A DNA stretch of 64,000 nt from Diphasiastrum complanatum (lineage: Eukaryota; Streptophyta; Lycopodiopsida; Lycopodiales; Lycopodiaceae). The DNA is taken from NCBI GenBank assembly GCA_029204225.1, contig MU832581.1:1-64000 (forward strand). Direction: 5' to 3'. This document shows, in pieces, positions 45,661 through 56,566 of the stretch. A program made the position numbers and the translations under genes. The notes under the pieces are model-generated. The model was not told the origin of the DNA, ran no database searches, and was given only the letters and a program-made list of their open reading frames with translations. Within the stretch, counting starts at the first letter, position 1. Each line of letters begins with the position of its first letter.

Positions 45661-46259
45661 TGGGCCTCGCTTGGGTAGGCAATGATCATGGTTGTTGTCA
45701 TTGTCATATTGCTAAAACTAGTTTAAGCAAGTAACTATATTTATTAAGAGTGGTATTAAGCTAATTAGACAGTTGACAATTGTCGATTCAAACTGGAGTC
45801 AAATTAGTTTGAGTTGAGATTGACAAAGGTTCAAATGTTACATTCGATAGTTGTTTGAATCGAACATTCAGTCTTATGGTGACTAGATACAATTTGCAAT
45901 TCTCGTGTATTTTTGTAAACTGTGCAATAATGTGAGTAAATATGTAACAACATGAATAAATCTAAATTAACTATTGCATTAGGGAGAGAGAGAGAGAGAT
46001 AAATCCAACCCCTCCCCCACAGTCCAGATCCATGAATTCCTTGATCGTTAGACTTAGTGATGCACAAAATCTATTGTGTGCATACCAAATATTGTGGACC
46101 ACTTCGGATTATAAGAAAAGTGGTTCTTTAGCTTACAAACTTGATCTTCAAAGTAAGTCAACTGATTGAAATTAATTTTACATGAAGGTGGTGTAGTTGG
46201 ATCTGATGATGATCTTACCCACTTGGAGAATTTATCGCTTAGTGTATCTTTGTAACCTG
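45661..46259. other. Intergenic, nothing recognised
   Basis: AT-rich. A short (GA)n near 45985-46000 is the only repeat noticed. Confidence 0.4.
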
Positions 46260-46770
46260 AAAGAGTGCTCAGAACTAGAGATAAACAATTGAGAAATCAT
46301 TCTATCTCTGAGTGTTTGATTCGGGGAAGGGTCGGACTGAGGATGATGATTCATGAAAAAGGGTTGAAAGCATAAAGAAGAACTTTCCTAGTTTCTACTT
46401 CCGAGGACAGAAAATGCCACAACATATCAGTTGATTTAGAAGTGGCTACCTAAAGAGCTTGAATTTTGGGTCACAGTCACTGACAATATCGCAAGGCAGC
46501 CCGTATAGTCGAAAAAGCTTCTCAACAAATAGTTGAGCTAGTTCTGAAGCTTTAATAGTAGTCTTTGTTGGGATAAATTGAATCTACAAAGGGGGAAAAT
46601 AATATTACGTCCTAGTCCAATATGTGGGATTCGGAATAATTCCTAACATGGATAGCTGGTACTCCAGTGTATAAGATTGTTAGTTATGCCACATTATTTT
46701 AGGCTTGGTGTAATGTAATTAATAATCTTACGAGGGCCTAGGTACTTCAATTGGACCTATGGAGCTTTTG
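46260..46770 (+). mobile_element. Gypsy 3' end and LTR start, with integrase scrap
   Basis: The plus strand encodes a chromodomain terminus (KKNFPSFYF, about 46377-46403), and a purine tract (caaagggggaaaataa) then precedes tattacgtcc at about 46609. The sequence from there matches the reverse complement of the LTR start near 58395 (attcgg, ggtactccagt). Between them lies a minus-strand integrase remnant (TTIKASELAQLFVEKLFRLYGLP, about 46500-46565). The arrangement is a mosaic of two opposed gypsy fragments. Confidence 0.55.
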
Positions 46771-46959
46771 CGTGGTGTTTGACAACTTTTGTGCAAGAAT
46801 AGGAGGTCAATTGCTTTTGATAGGAATGGAGGGGTCCTAGAGGGAATATTCTCCAGTTCTTGGAGAGTATATGGAACTTGCTCATCTCTTCATTGTCTTT
46901 TCTAATTTCAAAAGCCAGGATCCCCTCATCTCTTGTATTCATTCACCTTGGCTTGGGGG

Positions 46960-48000
46960 TGAAGTGGTTAGGGTATTTTTTTGGTTGGGTGGTTTTGCTC
47001 CACAGGTGTCCTTCTGGTTGCATGTAACATGATCTGAGAAGATCTTGACTTGGAGATCATTATAGTGACCATCTCCATTGCACTTGAAACAAAAATTCTT
47101 CTTCCGAGCTTTTGCTAGGTCCTTCTTACCAACTTGATGTTTATTAGGTTGTGTTTGGGTTTCTTAGAATTAGGATTGGAAGATGTCTCATTGGTAACTT
47201 CCTTATCCTTCCTTTTAAATTGAAATTCTTTTTTTGCTCATTAGGGTGATGACTCTTATGCAGCTTAGGAGAATCATCACAAAACTTTGCAACCCTAATA
47301 GCATCTTCTAAGGTGTTGAGATGATTCCTTCAAACATCCACTATGATAGTCCTTGGGTAAACCATCAATGAACATGACCATCTATATCTTTGGAAGTATT
47401 TCACTATAAAGAGGATTAAGATACTCACAGAAGTCTTGAACAAACTGCTCAAGGCCGTTTGTCATAGTCCATCCCAAACTTTTTTTAAAATGTTAATAAT
47501 CATCTAACAAAGGAAGAAAGTATTTCTTGAATGCTAAGCAAACCGCCTCCCATGTTAATGGTTTGTCTTCCTTTGGCTACTAAGTTCTCCCACCATATTA
47601 AAGCTTTTCCATCCAAAAACATAGTAGCGGTGGAGAGTTTTTCACTTTTGAATAAAAGATTCACGGCGAAATACTTATTCCAGATATTAAGCCATGAATT
47701 TAGTACTTGTAGACTCCTCTCTTTGTTTTCCCCTTAATATACTTCAATGGGAGGAGGTACTACATGCTTTCGTCAATTGGCCAACTTAGAATCAAGAGCT
47801 TGGTAATTTACATTAGTTTCATATAGTTGTTAGTTTGTCTCTTGAGTTTGTTGGTAGAGGAGTTGTAGGGCTTGTGCCACACTATCAGGTTTATACAAGT
47901 CAAAGGTACGATTAGAGGTTGATTGATCCATGGGAGTGTCTTGATTGTGATTCTAGTATTCAAAGCAACAACAAAGAAAACTAAGATTAGAATAAGACAA
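46960..48000 (-). mobile_element. Gypsy gag relic
   Basis: The minus strand has scattered pieces of gypsy gag: MTNGLEQFVQDFCEYLNPLY (about 47415-47475), FIDGLPKDYH (about 47345-47375), a Lys-rich tail, and a weak nucleocapsid region near 47070-47110. Stops and shifts are frequent. Its LTRs were not found. Confidence 0.5.
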
Positions 48001-49480
48001 TAAGCTTATGAATGCTTTAGTGTAAGCTAGTGCATGTTCTTTTCACAAGCTCATTCCAAGCTTACTACTTATAAGCTCAATCCCAACAAAAAAAAGTTTT
48101 GAATTCAATCACATGAAAATGACCTATAACTTATCCAAGTTATCGTTTACATGTTGTGTGCCTCTTTTGGTTTTCATCACAACACTCATAATGAACCATT
48201 GTTAAATTTGTTGGCAAATTTCCATTTACAAGAACCAAAATTCAAAATGGTTTCATCTATGTTTCTAGCAATGTAGAAGGAGAACTAACATTTGCTTTAA
48301 AAGATAAGAGCAATTCATACTCTTTCTTCTTTAAATCCAAAAGTTGAGAAGAGAAAGAATTCACAGACCCTTTATAAAATCATATCCACCTTCTATGTAA
48401 AAAGCTTCCCTTCACATATAGTAGAATTTTTTTAGTCTATCTTTCTTAATCCAACATAAGAATAGACTAGAGAACCATTGAAGGTCACTAAAGTTCTGTG
48501 AAAAAACCTGAAAACCAAAATGAAATGTAGTTTTAGCTTATGATGGGTTGCTTACACCCTTCACTACTTCATAGTGTGCAACCTTCCAAAACTTCCTCTA
48601 TATTTGGCAACTTGAATTTAGGCACAAACAAAACTTTAAAAGAACTTCTGAAAGTTGAAGTTGGGCACCTATTTGCTTGGCCCACATTTTCATGACAGCC
48701 CACAAAATAGCCAAGCTTTCACTTCCCTACTTCAAAAGAAAAACTCCGACCTTCATTTACACAAAGCACTAATAATTTCAACCTACTTTTTAACTTGCAA
48801 ACACTTCTACCTATCAAAATGTAGATGAGTACTTGTTGGCCACCCTATTCTAAACTTAGAAAGCCATTCAAAATTAGAAAAACAAGCCCCTATTGAAAAG
48901 CACACAAATTTCTAGAAGCAAGAAATTGATGTTATTTCAACATCATCATCTTAATAATTTTTTATGGTTGTAGCAGGTATTTCCTATCCTCCTTCAACCC
49001 TAGATCCAAGCACATTCAAACATCAAAGGATGAAGAAGATTAACGTGTTATGCAGAGATTCATTCCCATGAGAGCGATAGCATAGTTCAAATTCATACAC
49101 ATGTTTATGATTCCACAATTAACACTACAATACATTAACACTAACAATTAACACTATGATCCTTTTACACTACTCAACCAAAGATCAAACTTACTTTTAT
49201 CTCTCTCTTCCTTCTCTCAAAAAAAGTATAAAAAGTAACAATCCCAACAATTAGCAAATCCAACAATATCAAAATTCAAATAAAACATGAGAGATAGAGC
49301 AAGGAAGAATAGCAAGGACATCCAATTTCAATTCGATAGAGGTTCAACCTGTTTTATTGAAATGAACATGTAAAATGACTCACAAAGTACCACTATATAT
49401 AGTGGATTTTAGGGCTTTGGCCTCAAATTCTATTGGCCAAAAATCCCTTGTAAAAACAAAAAAAAATTCAAAAATCAAAA
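48001..49480. other. Unassigned AT-rich region
   Basis: No ORFs with motifs. A TATA-like tatatatagtgg near 49400 and the preceding sequence could be LTR material, but no partner was seen. Confidence 0.35.
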
Positions 49481-49481
49481 C

Positions 49482-49905
49482 TAACCTTCGTAGAGCTCTC
49501 TGAAGTTCCATCTCACTAAGACAAGGACACAGAGAAGTCTACGAACGTTAGATCCCAAAAAAATGCCCCTACAAAGCTCCCCAAGATAAAAAAAAAGAAG
49601 ACAAAAAATGAAGGCTAAACCTTCTCAGACAGCAAAATTTCCAATTCTTGTGGTGAGTAACCTTCGCAGAGAATTCTACAGCTCCATCTCATTGAGATAG
49701 TGACACGGATGAGTCTGCAAAAGTTAGTTTCTAGAAAAAGTCCCTCTGCGAAGGTTTCCCAGGTCAAAAAAGACGACATAACCCTCTCAGACGACAAAAT
49801 TTTCAGTTCATGTGGTAAGTAACCTTTGCAGAGAATTTTGCAGCTCCATCTCATTGAGATAGTGGCACAGAAGAGCCTGCAAAGGTTAGTTCCCATGATT
49901 GATTT
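49482..49905. repeat. Tandem repeat of about 162-176 bp, roughly 2.4 copies
   Basis: taacctt(c/t)g(c/t)agag starts units at 49482, 49658 and 49820. The words ccatctca(t/c)(t/a), gagatagtg and the ctcagacagcaaaattt or ctcagacgacaaaattt block recur at corresponding positions. The units are visibly diverged. The minus-strand ORF here is a by-product of the repeat. Confidence 0.8.
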
Positions 49906-50948
49906 GTGCCAATCTTCACACTGGATCAACACCCTTCTTGTACTTTTCGTGGTCTACAACAACAAAAGAAAATTGGATTCTTTCTAGGATTTTTATTCTT
50001 GCATCCTTACACACAAAGTTACCATTATGTTCATGTGGGTTTCTTGCTGGTGGGGTGTTGCAACGTCATGTGCACAACCCAAAGACTCTTTCAAGGAGCT
50101 CTTCATTGGTCTGTCCCTCAATCAAGAATGCCATGACACACCATGTCTATTGTCAGACAATCAACACTTCCAAGCGCAAGATGGAGGATCTAAGAAGCCA
50201 CAACCTATCGACACCAATCTCCAGATATTTTGGCCTTTCATATAGTGACATGTCAATGCTTTGCTGAGGAGACAAGCCGAGTGGTTGCTCACGGCCACCT
50301 TGACTATCCACAAGCGTCAACACATGCATCTCCATCAATGAGCTCACTTGTGAAAAATAAGGAAGTACGGGCCTAATAAAAAGATTGGTACATTACAAGA
50401 AGCTTTCGCTTAACATGCACACAGGTTTGTACATGCAAACTTTGTTATGTACAAGCATTGTCATGCAAATAGTCAATGAGATGCATGCTTGCTATGGATC
50501 AATTGCATATCGCTTAAATAAAAGCAAAATCAAAGCGTACATGCAATTAACTTTTTTTCTTTGTAGTTTGCTAGTTTTCATGCATGCATGATCACTTACA
50601 TGAGAGGTAGTTGGGCCTTTAACCTAGGTTTAAACTCAAAACATCGAGGCCTTTATCACAATTTGTTCTTTAACGTTGACCTTTTTTAAAACTCCGTTGA
50701 CCGATCTTAACACATAGTATTGGCTTTGCAAGGCAAGGCCAAAAATTCATTGATATTATTGCCTTTTCAAGGCGATGTAAAAAATGTACCACATGCATTT
50801 CTTGGTCCAATCTTTATCACCATGCTCCCTCAATGATTTTTTTTTTTAATGTTGTTTGTCTTTTTTAAGTGAGAGATGCATTGGCATTGGTGATATAATA
50901 GTGTGTACAAATGCACCTCATGCACTTGTTAAGCAGCCCCTACGTGAC

Positions 50949-50950
<2 letters not shown>
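49906..50950. other. Upstream of ECR1; nothing recognised
   Basis: Several overlapping ORFs at 49.9-50.3 kb have no recognisable motif. The remainder is AT-rich. Confidence 0.4.

Positions 50951-51014
<64 letters not shown>
50951..51014. repeat. (GA)n tract upstream of ECR1
   Basis: About 62 bases of perfect GA, 175-240 bp upstream of the ECR1 ATG, on the sense strand. It is comparable to the GA tract in the FYVE gene leader. It may lie in the promoter or the 5' UTR. Confidence 0.92.
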
Positions 51015-51018
<4 letters not shown>

Positions 51019-51188
51019 TTTGGCTTTGGCATCTCTACTATTATCTTCCTTTTTCCTTTTTCTTTTCTCGCTTTCGTTCGCTTTCGTTTGTTCCTCCTCA
51101 TCTTTGATACGGCTACGTCATATCAGCCACTCTTATTTAACACACACAGCGAGGGAGAGGGAGAGGCAGGGGGAGGAGGGATAGAGAG
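51015..51188 (+). promoter_or_regulatory. Probable ECR1 core promoter / 5' leader
   Basis: A pyrimidine-rich block (51040-51100) is followed by an ACGT-core site (ctacgtcat, about 51112-51120), a TATA-like ttatttaa near 51135, and a purine-rich leader ending at the ATG. Position and composition fit a plant promoter. Transcription start is inferred, not seen. Confidence 0.4.
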
Positions 51189-51281
51189 ATGGAGGAGCTC
51201 CAGGGGCGTTGGCACGACCTCGATCGTCTGCTTTTGCGGCCTGGCAACCTCGTTGGTCCGGGATTTGAGCCTTGCGCCGAG
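51189..51281 (+). CDS. ECR1: NEDD8-activating enzyme E1 catalytic subunit (ECR1/UBA3), exon 1
   Basis: The exon encodes MEELQGRWHDLDRLLLRPGN, then LVGPGFEPCAE, before a GT donor at 51282. Plant ECR1 proteins open with the same R-W-x-D-L-D-x-L-L-L-R-P-G-N-L-V-G-P block. ECR1, with AXR1, activates the ubiquitin-like protein RUB/NEDD8 using ATP and passes it to RCE1, which supports cullin-RING ligases and auxin signalling. The exon is exactly 31 codons, phase 0. The ATG is the first in frame after the purine-rich leader. Confidence 0.88.
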
Positions 51282-51772
51282 GTCCTTTTTACTTGCCTTC
51301 ATTTTCGGGCTCTTTTCTGTGAGATTTTGTGTCTCTTATTTGGCAAATGTAGAAAGCTTTTGGTTTGTTTTCGTTGAATTTACTCTCTTTTGCTTCAAGT
51401 CTATTCAGAAGTCAAGTTCAACCTCGCGCATTACTCATGTACTTGTCGTAGTCTTGTAGATTTTTGTTTTGAGCTTTAGCATTGCTTCCCTACTTCGATG
51501 TTGCTGAGTTAAACATCTGCATATGTGCAATCCGATAACCTAAGTCCCCAGAGATGCTCAATGTTAGTTTTGCTACTTCTCTTGCATCCTTTCTGAGATG
51601 TTTTTAAACTTTCAGTAGAAGCCAATCATTCAGCTGACAATCATAACTATGACATAAGTATCAGTTTGTATGTGTTCCTGATTTAACTTTCTCAATGGAG
51701 AGTGTTTATGCACCATTGATTCTACAAAAAGCTGCTTGATAGATTGACGATATTGACTGGACGTACATGCAG

Positions 51773-51936
51773 CTCAGAGACTTGCTCCAGAATGACTGCA
51801 AAGTATTGGTGATTGGAGCCGGTGGCCTAGGATGCGAGCTTCTTAAAGACCTGGCATTGTCAGGCTTTGGAAATATTGATGTCATAGATATGGACACAAT
51901 TGATGTATCCAACCTTAATCGCCAGTTTCTTTTCAG
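51773..51936 (+). CDS. ECR1: NEDD8-activating enzyme E1 catalytic subunit (ECR1/UBA3), exon 2
   Basis: After an AG acceptor (acatgcag) the exon reads [20 protein letters not shown], then [20 protein letters not shown], then [14 protein letters not shown], with a GTAAGT donor at 51937. It carries the adenylation-domain nucleotide loop G-x-G-G-L-G, the acidic end of beta-2 (VIDMD) and the conserved N-x-N-R-Q-F-L-F. It ends in phase 2. The catalytic cysteine domain and ubiquitin-fold domain would follow in later exons, which I did not find in the remaining 12 kb. Either a very long intron continues past the window, or this is a truncated gene copy. Confidence 0.9.
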
Positions 51937-52576
51937 GTAAGTTTATTTTGGTAAAATTTAGGTCTTCGCACTTTAGTAGTTTGTCTTGCTGGAAAATTGA
52001 CTTCAGAGAAGAAATGGCAGTCTAGAAATAAGAATCATTAGTTTAAAGTTTCAAGCCTTGCTCTGTTTTCCTGGTAAAGTCACTTTCGATGGCCCTTCTT
52101 CTGTAAACAAATGTGGTTAGGTTGCAGCTTCCTCGATGTGAGCTCATCATGCTTGTGCTTCAATTCGGTGACTCCCTCTTTAACAATAACAATCTTTCGC
52201 TTCATTAGTTTGTTATCCACAGTAGTTCTTGCAATTGCCTCTGCATTGGTTCAAGAATCTCACTGATATGGATGAGCAGTGGGCTGATTGTCGGCGAATA
52301 TAACTCCATTGGCTTGTGAGCCATAACAGGGCCTCAAGAAATTAAAAGCAAAGGATGAAACAACCTTTTCAAGAGGCAGCACATATCTTGCCCTCAAGCG
52401 TTTAGCCCCAAGAAGATGGCTGTGAATTTGAATCTCGGTCACACTGTTTAGAAAAAGATGCTTTTGTTAAGTGGTGGAAACCTGCATGTATTATCTCTCA
52501 GGTGAAATTATCTGCATATCATCAAGGCACACATCTTTGATCTTGATATGAGATCGATGGGCCCAACATGACAGGC
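51937..52576 (+). other. ECR1 intron 2 (start), unassigned
   Basis: Follows the GTAAGT donor. No recognised exon or repeat until the LINE fragment begins. Confidence 0.45.
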
Positions 52577-53540
52577 TCAAGCATTAAGTTTTTCCTCCAC
52601 AATGCTGCCCCGTATATTTGCTAAAAAGTGAGTTATCATGATTGTTCTATGGTCAGAGGGATTATTCTTGTCTTCACTCTTAAAAATAGGAACAATAATG
52701 TTAATTTGCCAAGGAGCAAGAAAGTTGTCTTTATAAGCATGGTTAAACAAGTCCATAATGAAGGGGGCGAAAATCTCTTTAGTTATCTTGAAAAGATCCA
52801 CTCGAAGGCCTTCACTATTTCGTGCTTGACTATTTAGAAAGGTGAAGAATACCATTTTGAACGTCTTTTATTGAAAAGAAAGCCCCTTGATCATGATTGG
52901 TGCTGTCATATGCAAGCCTCTCGTACCTTATAACTGACCATTTAAAGTAAAAGTCTGTGACTGCATATAGGCCCTAGAGGTGTTAAAGGTCATGACTTGG
53001 GTCTATCTGGTGTGTATTGTCACTCCATCTATATCCCCAAATGAGCATAGTCTATCCAAATGTCTCTGCAATGCTATAGGTGAAATTAGTGCCACGCCAT
53101 CCTCATATAATACAGTAGAGATAAGAATGTCGCCAACTCTATAGCTAATGCTACCATCCTGATCATTGACCTAATGCATATAGTCTCCGAGTCTCTGCCT
53201 CACTACTCCCTGTTGTTTGGAGAATGGTGCCATTAGAGTTTTGCCACCATATGGCCTATCATGATAGTGCGATAAATTCGAGGTTTCATAGGGTCACCAT
53301 TCTTTTGATTGGGATGGATGATGTCAGTACACCAAGTTAGAGGAAAACCAAATATAACAAGTTGGCTAAGTAAAATGGCCAAAGTTGGTGCAAGGATGTG
53401 TCGGTACATGAATTAGGAGTTTAGCTTCTAAGTCATTGAGATCCCATGTTCGGCGGGCTCTCAGTTTCTCAATGGCTGTGATAGTGGCATACTCGACCTA
53501 ACAATATAAGTCACTCATGAGTTCACCTTTTTCGATGATA
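52577..53540 (-). mobile_element. Two rearranged LINE RT fragments
   Basis: The minus strand holds two copies of the RT N-terminal block. One at about 53235-53345 has TWCTDIIHPNQKNGDP and YRTIMIGHMVAKL, continuing to VLYEDGVALISP (the A/E-D-D-x-A-L box with one Asp replaced) and a THTSRA-like tail near 52970. Directly downstream, the frame at 52577-52855 begins again with GLRVDLFKITKE, PWQINIIVPIFKSEDKNNP and HRTIMITHFLANI. Two L1-like RT pieces are therefore juxtaposed head-to-tail, each degraded. They are antisense to ECR1 if that gene's intron extends here. Confidence 0.7.
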
Positions 53541-53705
53541 AGTACCACCGTATAGACGCCGAAGGTTATGTAAGAGATGTGGGTTATGTATTCGGGCTTG
53601 TTTGACTTGGATATGGAGATGTTTACATATCGCATCATACTAGGGTTTATGTGGATGTTGAAAATGAGTGTGGGAGAAAGGTTTATGTTGCTTGAACGTC
53701 ATGTT

Positions 53706-54600
53706 TTAGGGTCCTGTTTCGTACGTCGTTTCGAAACGCGTTCGAAACAGGAGGTTCACGTTCAAAACGGGAAACTTCTTTAGGTTAAAAAAAAAACTGT
53801 TTTTATGGGTTTTTGGGGTTTAGACATGTCATAGAAAGACTAGCATCAAGTAGATTCATCCAATTTCATTTTCTATCTCCATCTTGGTGACTTTAGTGCT
53901 TATTGTAATTTGTGATCATTGATAAGTCATAATTTAAGAAGATTGAAACTTGGTGAGCTCTGAGAGCGAGAAATTGTTTTGAAACACAATCGTTTGAAAT
54001 GTAAGAATGTAATCCAATTTCATTCGTACAATGCACAATTGGTTCTCACAATACAGTAGCAGGTACATTGGATGGGTACCTGCTACTATTGTACCTATTG
54101 TATTGTGAGAATTCATTCAATTGTGCATTGTACGAATTGGATGTGTTGAATTGGTGAATTTGGATTAGATTGAAATAGCAGGTACATGATTAGCAGGTAT
54201 CCATCATGCTAATCATTGCTAATTGTACGAATTGGATTACATGATTGGAAACTATATTTTTTGCGATATTCGTGCTCCGTGGTTCCCTTTATAATTGGAT
54301 GTTTTGAGTTGGTGGAATTGGATTACATCCTTACGTTTTAAACGACAATGTTGAATTGGAAATTGGAAGCGCAGGTACCCATTCGTTTACAATTGGATGT
54401 GTTGAATTGGTGAAATTGGATTACATTCTTACATTCGTACATGATTAGCAGGCACCCAGTCGTTTCGTAACAATTGCCTTCAAGCATTGCTTTTAGAAGG
54501 TACACAATGGCAGGTATTCAATCGTTTAGAACGTAAGAAACGCGTTTCGAAACTGGTCCGTCAAACGTGTTTCTTTGTTCATAACTGGTTTCGATGAATC
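53706..54600. mobile_element. Foldback/MITE-like element with inner hairpin
   Basis: Both ends carry gtttcgaaacgcgtttc-type palindromes (53711-53775 and 54535-54580). The interior holds repeated attggatgtgttgaattggtg words and a long inverted repeat with arms near 54024-54065 and 54070-54134, built from cgtacaatgcacaatt, ctcacaata and agcaggtac. No TSD could be fixed. It resembles the other hAT-type MITEs here. Confidence 0.5.
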
Positions 54601-54942
54601 ATTGCAAGTTGAACGGAAAAGCCATTGGTGCAGATGTATGGAGTTCAGTTGTAAGTACTCATGGCCAATGGTATATTTGGGTGCCCTTGGCATAGTCGGA
54701 GGAATGGATGGGGAGTGACATGACATGGTAAAAAGGTGTAGCATAGGCATCCCAAAGGGAGTCGAGAACATTGAAGGAACACTCAGAACCACAAGCCACG
54801 ATAGATATGAAGTCGACCAGTTTTTGGACCGAATGGCCAGGTAATCAGAGTCAGTTTGAGGAAAATCCCACTTTATTAATAAGTTTGAGAAGGTTACATT
54901 TCAAGTGTGTGATCGACCCTAGTCTTTGGGGCATTGGCATGC
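54601..54942. other. Spacer, nothing recognised
   Basis: Short unassigned stretch. Its last 5 bases, catgc (54938-54942), are the target duplication of the following TRIM. Confidence 0.5.
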
Positions 54943-55602
54943 TGTCACATGTACTTTGAATCTCTTGCCCAATGTAAACTGTAAATATTAATTATTAAAT
55001 TGTAGATGGCTAAGTCACCGGCCTGTGGAGACAATTGTAAATTGCAATGCAAATATCTGTTACAGTGACTAATTCCGAGATGGCCAAGGTGGTATTGGGT
55101 CTCATGAGATTCTGGTGGACTGACCTTCTAAAAAGTAGGAAGAGTTGACCTGTCAATGTGACACGTGTCATATGCTCACTGGGACGCTTGGTTCGGTGCA
55201 TGAGTGACACTTGTCGGATGGTCAATGGACGGGTCAACAGGATGTGTCATATGCTCATTGGGACACTTGGTTCAATGCATGAGTGACACGTGTCAGACTG
55301 TCCACCTACTAGCTTGCCTATGTGTCAAGGTACTGCCAAGTGGCAAGTGTCGACGGTGCATGCAGTTTGCCATGTGTCGACGTCAGGATGTGTCAGGGTT
55401 AAGGGGTACTTGAGGGGATATAGTGTGAGCCTTGTCAGGGATTCCCTATCGTATTCCTATGCAACTATGGTTGGAGGAGACTTGCATCAGAGCTCTCATG
55501 TTTGCTTGTTGATATACATACATTTGCTTGAGATTAATAAAGTGGCGAATTTGTTGGGTAATTTTGTGTGTTTACTTAGGGTTTGTGAGCTTGTGTGTAA
55601 CA
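54943..55602 (+). repeat. 5' LTR of TRIM-like element 2
   Basis: The intact 660-bp copy. Contains repeated gtgtc(g/a)gac-type words near its middle. Confidence 0.9.
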
Positions 55603-55604
55603 TT

Positions 55605-55864
55605 TGGTATCAGAGCTAGGCTGGAAGTAGTCATTATAACAGATATTTACATTGCAATTTACAAATGTCTCCACAGGCTGGTGACTTAGCCATTAACAAT
55701 TTAATAATTACAATTTACAATTCACAATTTACATTGGGCAAGGGATTCAAAGTACATGTGACATCCAGTACCCCCTTGGCCATCTCATGGGAGACCGCGC
55801 ATGGGTTGCATGACAGAATCCAGACTTTGCCATTGAGGACGATGTCATCTGAGGAGGGAAGGGA
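55605..55864 (+). repeat. TRIM-like element 2 interior with inverted LTR segment
   Basis: After the primer site, 55630-55773 is the reverse complement of about the first 140 bp of the LTR (compare cagatatttacattgcaatt with aattgcaatgcaaatatctg). A further short inverted piece (ccttggccatctca) follows. A unique tail of about 85 bp precedes the purine tract. Confidence 0.85.
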
Positions 55865-55966
55865 TGTCACATGTACTTTGAATCCCTTGTCCAATGTAAA
55901 TTGTAAATGATAATAATTAAATTGTAAATGGCTAAGTCATCGGCCTGTGGGGACAATTGTAAATTG

Positions 55967-56566
55967 CAGTGTTGTGTCGAACCGCCGGTTCGAACCGGAA
56001 AATAAAAAACTTAATTTTTTTTTAAAAGAAAAAACGGTTCGAACCATTTTTTTTGGCATTTTCCAGAGAGAGAGAGAGAGCCTTCAGGGTTTTTCGAGTG
56101 TTTCATTTTAAATTGTAATATGTATGGTGTACTGCGTGACATTAATGTTTTGAGTGATGAGTAACAATGATCAATCTTTCTACTCATGTATGGAAGTTGG
56201 TAGTTACTAGCTAATATCACAAATGATATCAGATTGATCATAACTAAAACTGCGAGCAACAGATGGATTAAGAACCCTAAATTATAGGTGACAGGTATTG
56301 TTAGGTAACAAGACTTAGGAGTTGCACGTCAGGATTCAAATATCACTATCGATTAATCACGAATTATAATGTACATGTTATCCATTAACACTAAGAAAGC
56401 ACTTCTTTTTGACATAATCGAAGGGTAGAAACTAAGGGGGGGGGGAAGGGGATATAGTGTAAAACCGATTCGCCGGTTCGAACTTGGAGAAGTCAATTCT
56501 TTCCCGATTCAAACCTGATTCAAACACGGTTCGAAAAGGCGATTCGAAAGGTACCATAAAACATAG
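55967..56566. mobile_element. hAT-type MITE (unfilled copy), 600 bp
   Basis: Flanked by GTAAATTG at 55959-55966 and 56567-56574. It begins cagtgttgtgtcgaaccgccggttcg and ends gtaccataaaacatag. It shares most of its length with the gypsy-split copy at 24010/31296. The duplicated target is found intact in LTR 1 of the host element (about 55035), confirming insertion into LTR 2. Confidence 0.88.

Noticed and set aside
49899-50267. Overlapping ORFs of 76-122 codons
   Set aside because: Overlap in several frames with no domain, codon or similarity support.
50911-51459. 182-codon ORF across the GA tract into ECR1 exon 1
   Set aside because: Reads the microsatellite as Glu-Arg and crosses ECR1 in the wrong frame.
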